Part shown: positions 59,627-64,000 of the stretch, piece by piece
Layout of the letters: every line of letters starts with the position of its first letter
How positions within the stretch are numbered: position 1 is the stretch's first letter
From: Oscillospiraceae bacterium
GTDB taxonomy: Bacteria; Bacillota; Clostridia; Oscillospirales; Ruminococcaceae
Direction: 5' to 3'
DNA length: 64,000 nt
Assembly: GCA_021201135.1 (NCBI GenBank)
Contig: JAJQGT010000008.1
Span: 1 to 64,000 of the forward strand
The notes under the pieces: model-generated
Told to the model about the DNA's origin: nothing
The model's database searches: none
What the model saw: the letters and a program-made list of their open reading frames with translations, nothing else
Program-made: the position numbers and the translations under genes

Positions 59627-60690
59627 ACCTTCTGTCTCCAGCCTCTCGTATCTTCGAGCTTGCCGCTCTGGATGCCGGTGATTTCGTCGTAGAGACGCTG
59701 GGTGAGCTCGCCAATCTTGCCTCCGCCAATTTCGAAGACTTCATCGACATATCTGAGCTTGCCGACAGGGGAAATTACCGCCGCTGTGCCGGTGCCGAAG
59801 ACCTCTTCCAGAGCACCGGTGTGAGCCGCTTCGATGAGCTCGTCAACGGAAACCTTTCTCTCCTCAACCTCATAGCCCCAGTCCTTGCAAAGAGTGAGAA
59901 CCGAGTTGCGGGTGATGCCGGGGAGAATCGAGCCGTTGAGCATAGGAGTGACTACCTTGCCATTGATCTTAAAGAAGATGTTCATCGAGCCGACTTCTTC
60001 GATATACTTTCTTTCAACGCCATCAAGCCAGAGAACCTGAGCATAGCCGTCGTCGTGAGCCTTGACCTGTGCCGCAAGTGATGCCGCATAGTTACCGCCG
60101 GTCTTGGCGAATCCCATACCGCCTCTGACTGCTCTTACATACTCATCCTCAATCCAGATGCCGACGGGAGCGAGCCCGCTCTCATAATAGGCGCCCGACG
60201 GGGAAAGAATTACCATGAAGAGGTAGTTTGTCGAGGGTGAAACGCCGAGCTGAGGCTCGGTTGCGATTGCAAACGGTCTGATATAGAGCGAAGTGCCCTC
60301 GTCCTCGGGAATCCAAGCTCTGTCGACGTCGACAACAGCCTTGATAGCCTGAACAAAGTCCTCCTCGGGAATCTCGGGGATACAAAGTCTCTGGTTGGAG
60401 GTGTTTGCGCGCTTTGCGTTCATGTCGGGACGGAAGAGATAAACCTCGCCGTCTGAGCCCTTATAAGCCTTCAAGCCCTCGAACATGGTCTGACCGTAAT
60501 GGAAGACCATAGCGGACGGAGCAAGAGATATGTCCTGATAAGGAACGACTCTTGCGTCGTGCCAGCCCTGACCCTCGTCATAGTTCATGATGAACATGTG
60601 GTCGGTAAAAATGTGACCGAACCCGAGAGGCTCGCCCTTCTGAGGGATTCTCTTCGGCGATGTGGTTTTCTCGATTTTAATGTTTAGCAT
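59623..60690 (-). CDS. ilvE: Branched-chain amino acid aminotransferase IlvE
   Basis: Fold type IV PLP enzyme for the last step of valine, leucine and isoleucine synthesis. 355 aa, the long eukaryote-like class: [14 protein letters not shown]-type region ([16 protein letters not shown]), PLP Lys in [13 protein letters not shown], and [14 protein letters not shown] 60690 has AAGGAG upstream. Coupling to metY may reflect transamination of ketomethylthiobutyrate in methionine salvage, but that is inference. Confidence 0.95.
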   Translation of the reverse strand: MLNIKIEKTTSPKRIPQKGEPLGFGHIFTDHMFIMNYDEGQGWHDARVVPYQDISLAPSAMVFHYGQTMFEGLKAYKGSDGEVYLFRPDMNAKRANTSNQRLCIPEIPEEDFVQAIKAVVDVDRAWIPEDEGTSLYIRPFAIATEPQLGVSPSTNYLFMVILSPSGAYYESGLAPVGIWIEDEYVRAVRGGMGFAKTGGNYAASLAAQVKAHDDGYAQVLWLDGVERKYIEEVGSMNIFFKINGKVVTPMLNGSILPGITRNSVLTLCKDWGYEVEERKVSVDELIEAAHTGALEEVFGTGTAAVISPVGKLRYVDEVFEIGGGKIGELTQRLYDEITGIQSGKLEDTRGWRQKV

Positions 60691-60728
60691 CAGTATCCAC
60701 TCCTTATTATAGTGTGCTATTTGATTAA

Positions 60729-60757
60729 ATTGTATCACAGAGAGATTAAGTTGTCAA
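60729..60757 (-). promoter_or_regulatory. Promoter of ilvE-metY-metA
   Basis: Minus-strand TTGACA, 17 nt, TACAAT, with the ilvE ATG about 40 nt downstream. The leader is too short for a T-box or SAM riboswitch. Confidence 0.75.
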
Positions 60758-60767
60758 TAGTTTTGTG

Positions 60768-60907
60768 AAACCCCTCCACCACCGCCTTTGGCGGCGGTCC
60801 CCCTCCCCTTTCAGGGGAGGCTTTTTTGATTCTGTCAAAAATTTTTAAAGAGGCAGTCATAGGCTCCCCTGAAAGGGGAGCTGTCAGCGAAGCTGACTGA
60901 GGGGTTT
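60768..60907. repeat. Full dispersed palindromic element between the lysozyme gene and ilvE
   Basis: 140 bp, AAACCCCTC to GAGGGGTTT. Left hairpin CCGCC/GGCGG (loop TTT), right hairpin GTCAGC/GCTGAC (loop GAA). The right end forms the TAA stop of the GH25 gene. Confidence 0.88.
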
Positions 60908-62024
60908 ACCTCTGAACAAACGCTATATTTAAATCAACACTCCCGCTTATTCCGTCGACAGTTCCGCTCGAGGAATATTGCCACATCTGCAAATCGTAGT
61001 AGAGAGTCGGGGTGTCGGAATAGCCCGCAAACCACATCATATAGTCGTCGACACGGCTCAGGTCGTACTTCCAGACGACCGTCTTCTTGTTGGCATAGAT
61101 TCCGGCGGTGTAGCCGTCAATCTCAACCCTTGCGGCGAATGTGAGGAAGTTGTCCGTCAGCTGCTGAGGGTCTATGTAGGCGGTTCTTGCGGTGTCGCCG
61201 TCGGCGTCGATGACGACCTCCCAGTCGAAGAAGATGGGATAATCGAGGTCGTAGCCTTCGACCAGATCGAGGCAGAATTCCGCTTCCTCAAGGGCTTCTT
61301 CTGTCGTCAGAGCCTGCGAGAAGAAGTAAACCCCGACTTTTATGCCGGCATCCGTCGCACCCTTGATGTTCGCCCTGAAGTTCGAATCTTCATTCACGGT
61401 TCCGGTGACGTAGCCTCTGTAACCGCATCTGATAATTGCAAACTCGACCCCCGTTTCTTTCACGGCGTCCCAGTCGATGTCGCCCTGATAGACGGAAACG
61501 TCGATGCCCATGATGGAGTAAGTCTCACCGTCGTCGTAGGTAATATACCCGGTCTCCTCGTCAACGGTGAAGCACTCTTCGTCATACTCGTTCTTCCCGA
61601 CGTTCTGCAAGGCATACATAAGAATCGTGCCATAGTTTGAGTCGCTGAGGGTAAATGTGTCCTCGCTCAGCTCGTGGTCATATTCGCTCGTCGGGTCGAT
61701 AGCTATGTACTCGGTGACTATTGTCGGAATCTCGACAGTCTGAATCTCGGTGACAACTGTCCCCTGCTCGGTTATCCACCCGACCGACACGACAACCACC
61801 GCCACCGCCAGAAGTGCGACCACGGCGCACAGCACGCCCAAGATGGTCTTGTAGGTCTTGACCTCGGAAGCGTTCTTGCGTTCGTTGGAGCTTCTGTACA
61901 TCTCGAGCATCTCGTTCGGGGTCTGTTCGTCGGCAAACTCCGCCTTCTCGGCGGTTGCAACCCCGCCGGTAATCTCCTGAAGAGCCTTTTCCCTCTCCTC
62001 AGCCGTCATAGTTCTTTCGTCCAT
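60906..62024 (-). CDS. Membrane-anchored GH25 lysozyme-like hydrolase
   Basis: 372 aa. A cytoplasmic N-terminus of about 55 residues precedes one membrane helix at about 58-80, then a linker and a GH25 domain from about residue 170. The catalytic region shows GIDVSVYQGDIDW and the acidic pair in FFDWEV; YFFSQALTTEEA and MWQYSSSGTVDGI are typical. It is expected to cleave the MurNAc-GlcNAc bond outside the membrane. ATG 62024 has AAAGGAGG. A 7-bp stem CGATTTT/AAAATCG lies in the leader; only a weak promoter (TTTACA-17-TAAACT) is seen. Confidence 0.92.
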   Translation of the reverse strand: MDERTMTAEEREKALQEITGGVATAEKAEFADEQTPNEMLEMYRSSNERKNASEVKTYKTILGVLCAVVALLAVAVVVVSVGWITEQGTVVTEIQTVEIPTIVTEYIAIDPTSEYDHELSEDTFTLSDSNYGTILMYALQNVGKNEYDEECFTVDEETGYITYDDGETYSIMGIDVSVYQGDIDWDAVKETGVEFAIIRCGYRGYVTGTVNEDSNFRANIKGATDAGIKVGVYFFSQALTTEEALEEAEFCLDLVEGYDLDYPIFFDWEVVIDADGDTARTAYIDPQQLTDNFLTFAARVEIDGYTAGIYANKKTVVWKYDLSRVDDYMMWFAGYSDTPTLYYDLQMWQYSSSGTVDGISGSVDLNIAFVQR

Positions 62025-62139
62025 GTTTCCTCCTTTAGTAGTTCCAATCCGATTTTCGACAAAAATCGACAAAGTCGATAAGTACCAGTTTATCATACTT
62101 TCTGCCGTTTGTAAAGGTGGGAATTATTAAGTTTTAGGC

Positions 62140-62166
62140 ATAAGAAAAGCTCCCCCGGAGGGAGCT
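62140..62166 (-). terminator. Terminator between toxin locus 2 and the GH25 gene
   Basis: Minus-strand stem AGCTCCC/GGGAGCT with a 5-nt loop, followed by TTTTCTT. It would end transcripts coming from the 62545-62961 gene or read-through of antisense RNA 2. Confidence 0.7.
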
Positions 62167-62186
62167 GTGCACTTTGGATTATTTTG

Positions 62187-62215
62187 TTGACAACGAACGT
62201 TTTACATGTTATAAT
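62187..62215 (+). promoter_or_regulatory. Sense promoter of small toxin-like gene 2
   Basis: TTGACA, 17 nt, TATAAT: full consensus, predicted +1 near 62222. Confidence 0.85.
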
Positions 62216-62218
62216 GTC

Positions 62219-62230
62219 GATAGTGAGAGG
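62219..62230 (+). promoter_or_regulatory. 5' end segment of toxin mRNA 2, complementary to its own 3' end
   Basis: GATAGTGAGAGG pairs with CCTCTCACCATC at 62475-62486 in 11 of 12 positions. The sequence is unlike locus 1 but the geometry is the same. The first three bases may precede the real +1. Confidence 0.5.
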
Positions 62231-62266
62231 TGGTTGCTCTTTCCTCGCGAGAGGAGGTGAAGCCTT

Positions 62267-62359
62267 GTGGAGATTATTTCCGTAATCTTAGAGGTCTTAG
62301 CTCTGCTGATGACCGCCTTTAGCATAGGTGTAGCCGTAGGTTCCCACCTAAAGAAATAA
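62267..62359 (+). CDS. Small hydrophobic peptide, type I toxin-like (copy 2)
   Basis: 30 codons with a GTG start nine bases after AGGAGG, a strong ribosome site. The peptide has Glu at 2 and 9, an uninterrupted hydrophobic stretch over about residues 3-25, and ends VGSHLKK. It is a diverged paralogue of the peptide at 38988-39077. Promoter, terminator and antisense promoter occupy equivalent places. Its stop codon overlaps the T-tract of the antisense terminator. A toxin role is inferred from architecture. Confidence 0.75.
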   Translation: MEIISVILEVLALLMTAFSIGVAVGSHLKK

Positions 62360-62483
62360 ACCGCGCCTGATATTTCAAGCGCGATCATCCTTAAAATAAT
62401 TTCATGATTATGGAGAGAGTGACCGTTGCCTGAATTACCGTTCAGGCAAGTTGCAAGCTTGCTTGCAACTTAAGCCTCTCACC
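62350..62483 (-). ncRNA. Predicted antisense antitoxin RNA 2
   Basis: It would start near 62483 from the promoter at 62490-62518. It would end at a 9-bp stem (CGCGCTTGA with TCAGGCGCG, one wobble, loop AATA; 62362-62383) followed by a GTTTATTTCTTT tract over the toxin stop. About 130 nt, covering the toxin 3' UTR, which also contains the stems TTGCCTGAA/TTCAGGCAA and AAGTTGCAAG/CTTGCAACTT. Confidence 0.62.
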
Positions 62484-62489
62484 ATCTTT

Positions 62490-62518
62490 ATTATACCCCA
62501 TAGCTGTTGATTTGTCAA
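62490..62518 (-). promoter_or_regulatory. Antisense promoter 2
   Basis: Minus-strand TTGACA, 17 nt, TATAAT. The stretch 62488-62528 matches 39188-39228 in all but two bases, while the rest of the loci has diverged. Confidence 0.82.
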
Positions 62519-62529
62519 CAGCTTTTTTT
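62502..62529 (+). terminator. Terminator of toxin mRNA 2
   Basis: Perfect 9-bp stem AGCTGTTGA/TCAACAGCT, loop TTTG, then a run of T. Confidence 0.9.
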
Positions 62530-62544
62530 GATGGTTGGAAACCA

Positions 62545-62961
62545 TTATTCATTCTTCGCCATCACAACCATCCCGAGCATGAGAACAAGCACAGCAGTGA
62601 TTGCCGCTCCGACGGTATTGTAGTAGTGGATGCCGTAAATCAGCGGGCAGATTGAAACGAGGACTGCAATCGCATTTACAACGATGGTTGCGGTTCTGAG
62701 CTTTTTGCCGCTGGCTTTTATAAAGCTGACTACCACCATAATCAGAAGCGCAATCGTCATAATGCCCGTAATCAGCGGCGCGAAGTTGGCGTAGCCGAAA
62801 GGAGTCAGACTGAAATAGGAATAGGTCGAGACAATTCCGTTTCCGCTACCGTCGGAAAATATCAGCACCGCACCGCCCGGCAAAACCTCGAGCGCCAAAG
62901 CAATCATCGCCAGAACCATAGCCGAGATGCTACCGATTTTGAAGTTTGACGTTCTCTTCAT
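62545..62961 (-). CDS. Small integral membrane protein, unknown function
   Basis: 138 aa with four predicted helices (about 11-35, 57-80, 90-110, 115-133) and an extracytoplasmic loop SDGSGNGIVSTYSYFSLTPFG. Basic KASGKKLR sits between helices two and three. AGGAAGG precedes the ATG. I do not recognise the family. Its 3' end faces the antisense promoter of toxin locus 2. Confidence 0.78.
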   Translation of the reverse strand: MKRTSNFKIGSISAMVLAMIALALEVLPGGAVLIFSDGSGNGIVSTYSYFSLTPFGYANFAPLITGIMTIALLIMVVVSFIKASGKKLRTATIVVNAIAVLVSICPLIYGIHYYNTVGAAITAVLVLMLGMVVMAKNE

Positions 62962-62992
62962 ATTTTCCGCCTTCCTGTCTTAAATTGCCAAT

Positions 62993-63018
62993 TGTAGGGG
63001 CGGATATCATCCGCCCGG
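62993..63018. repeat. Half copy of the TGTAGGGGCGGAT palindromic repeat
   Basis: TGTAGGGGCGGATATCATCC followed by GCCCGG. It lies between mreB and the membrane protein gene; related to 3586-3656 and 14429-14454. Confidence 0.82.
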
Positions 63019-63076
63019 GCACTTTCGGAGGGGATACTACACCGGGATTACGTACCCCCAACAATTCCGAATTGAA

Positions 63077-64000
63077 TCACACCGTCGTATCGTTCCCATT
63101 CAGAACATCGTGCAGTTCTTCGATGTTCTCAAGGAGCTTTCCGGCGCCGTCGACTACGCAGTCGAGCGGTCTCTCGGCGATATAGACGGGGATGCCGGTC
63201 TCTTCGTTGATGAGGCGGTCGAGACCTCTGAGCAAAGCTCCGCCACCGGCGAGGGTGATGCCGGAGTCGATGATGTCCGCCGAAAGCTCCGGAGGAGTTC
63301 TCTCGAGGGTGGTCTTGACAGCATCGATGATGCTTGCAAGCGGGTCGGAAAGCGCTTCGCGGATTTCCTCCGAATTGATTGTGATGTTTTCGGGCAAGCC
63401 CGTCAGAAGATTTCTGCCCTTGATTTCGAGGTCGATTTCTTCCTCCAAGGGATAAGCGGAGCCAATCGAAATCTTGATGTGCTCGGCGGTTCTGTCGCCG
63501 ATGAGGAGGTTATATTTCTTCTTGATGAAGTTGATGATTGAGAGGTCGAATTCGTCGCCCGCAACTCTTACCGAGCGGCTTGTGACGATTCCGCAGAGGG
63601 AGATGACCGCCACTTCGCTGGTGCCGCCGCCGATATCGACTATCATCGAGCCGGTCGGCTCCTCAACGGGAAGCCCCGCGCCGATTGCCGCCGCCATGGG
63701 CTCCTCGACGATGGAAACTCTCTTTGCGCCTGCACCCTCTGCCGCCTCTTTTACGGCTCTTCTTTCAACAGCCGTGACGCCCGAGGGGATGCAGATTACG
63801 ACCCGAGCCTTGACGAACGGGTTCGAGCCGATAGCTTTGCGGATGAACTCCTGAAGCATGACGGTGCACATGTCGAAGTCGGCGATGACTCCATCCTTGA
63901 GGGGGCGAACCGCACGAATCGAGCCGGGGGTACGACCGATGATGTTCTTGGCATCCTGACCCACATACTTGACGGCGTCGGTCTTGGTGTCGACCGCGAC
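63077..64000 (-). CDS. mreB: Rod-shape-determining protein MreB/Mbl (partial)
   Basis: Actin-like scaffold for lateral wall synthesis. The frame is open through the window edge (the bases at 63965-64000 continue it), so roughly the first 20-30 residues are missing. Visible motifs: [22 protein letters not shown], the phosphate-2 loop [30 protein letters not shown], and the adenosine-site [18 protein letters not shown]. It ends with GNDTTV. The subtype (MreB, Mbl or MreBH) cannot be told from this part. Confidence 0.95.
   Translation of the reverse strand, partial: VAVDTKTDAVKYVGQDAKNIIGRTPGSIRAVRPLKDGVIADFDMCTVMLQEFIRKAIGSNPFVKARVVICIPSGVTAVERRAVKEAAEGAGAKRVSIVEEPMAAAIGAGLPVEEPTGSMIVDIGGGTSEVAVISLCGIVTSRSVRVAGDEFDLSIINFIKKKYNLLIGDRTAEHIKISIGSAYPLEEEIDLEIKGRNLLTGLPENITINSEEIREALSDPLASIIDAVKTTLERTPPELSADIIDSGITLAGGGALLRGLDRLINEETGIPVYIAERPLDCVVDGAGKLLENIEELHDVLNGNDTTV

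Noticed and set aside
60691-60757. T-box or SAM riboswitch before ilvE-metY-metA
   Set aside because: The leader from the promoter to the ATG is only about 35 nt, too short for either.

Overview
The window is a gene-dense stretch of a Firmicutes chromosome with moderately high GC. It is most likely from the class Clostridia, probably a gut Oscillospirales/Ruminococcaceae-type anaerobe. This is inferred from the division cluster with a PASTA-type transpeptidase, the rimP-nusA-ylxR-ylxQ-infB operon, the CotH, GldG/DUF4340 and DegV families, typical sigma-A promoters and strong Shine-Dalgarno sites. I saw no rRNA, tRNA, CRISPR array, phage or transposase gene.

Layout. (1) 1-13.2 kb, minus strand: a reduced dcw cluster, mraZ-rsmH-ftsL-ftsI-murE-mraY-ftsW-murG-murA-ftsQ-ftsZ. 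It lacks murF, murD, murC, ddl and ftsA, and murA carries a 60-bp in-frame insertion. (2) 13.3-18.3 kb, plus strand: argC-GNAT-argJ-argB-argD (glutamate to acetylornithine/ornithine). (3) 18.4-23.4 kb, minus: an EamA-type transporter, an unknown membrane-anchored protein, and ppx-ppk1 (polyphosphate). (4) 23.9-29.1 kb, minus: a GldA/GldF/GldG/DUF4340 ABC system. (5) 29.2-38.8 kb, minus: rimP-nusA-ylxR-ylxQ-infB-rbfA-nrnA-truB-ribF-gltX. (6) 38.9-39.2 kb, plus: a very small toxin-like gene with a convergent antisense promoter. (7) 39.2-44.8 kb, minus: a cation/proton antiporter with a PfkB sugar kinase, then an AbrB/PIN toxin-antitoxin pair, DegV and a ClC channel. (8) 44.8-48.5 kb, minus: CotH and ApbE-like envelope proteins. 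(9) 48.6-56.8 kb, minus: an oligopeptide ABC transporter (oppABCDF order) whose subunits carry unusual extra domains. (10) 57.2-60.7 kb, minus: ilvE-metY-metA. (11) 60.9-64 kb: a GH25 lysozyme, a second copy of the small toxin/antisense module, a small membrane protein and a partial mreB.

The most interesting system is the pair of small loci at about 38.90-39.23 kb and 62.19-62.53 kb. Each has a strong sense promoter, a good ribosome binding site and a 29-30 residue hydrophobic peptide ending in Gly-Ser-His and basic residues. Each transcript ends in a terminator whose palindrome doubles as the -35 of a perfect antisense promoter. A hairpin plus U-tract on the antisense strand sits at the toxin stop codon, and the 5' and 3' ends of the predicted toxin mRNA are complementary. 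The pairing sequences differ between loci but the complementarity is kept. This looks like a chromosomal type I toxin-antitoxin family.

A second theme is a dispersed palindromic repeat (ten full or half copies, terminal AAACCCCTC/GAGGGGTTT). Its stem sequences differ from copy to copy while base pairing is kept. Its ends supply stop codons to several genes and the ribosome binding site of ppk1. A second family (TGTAGGGGCGGAT...) has three copies.
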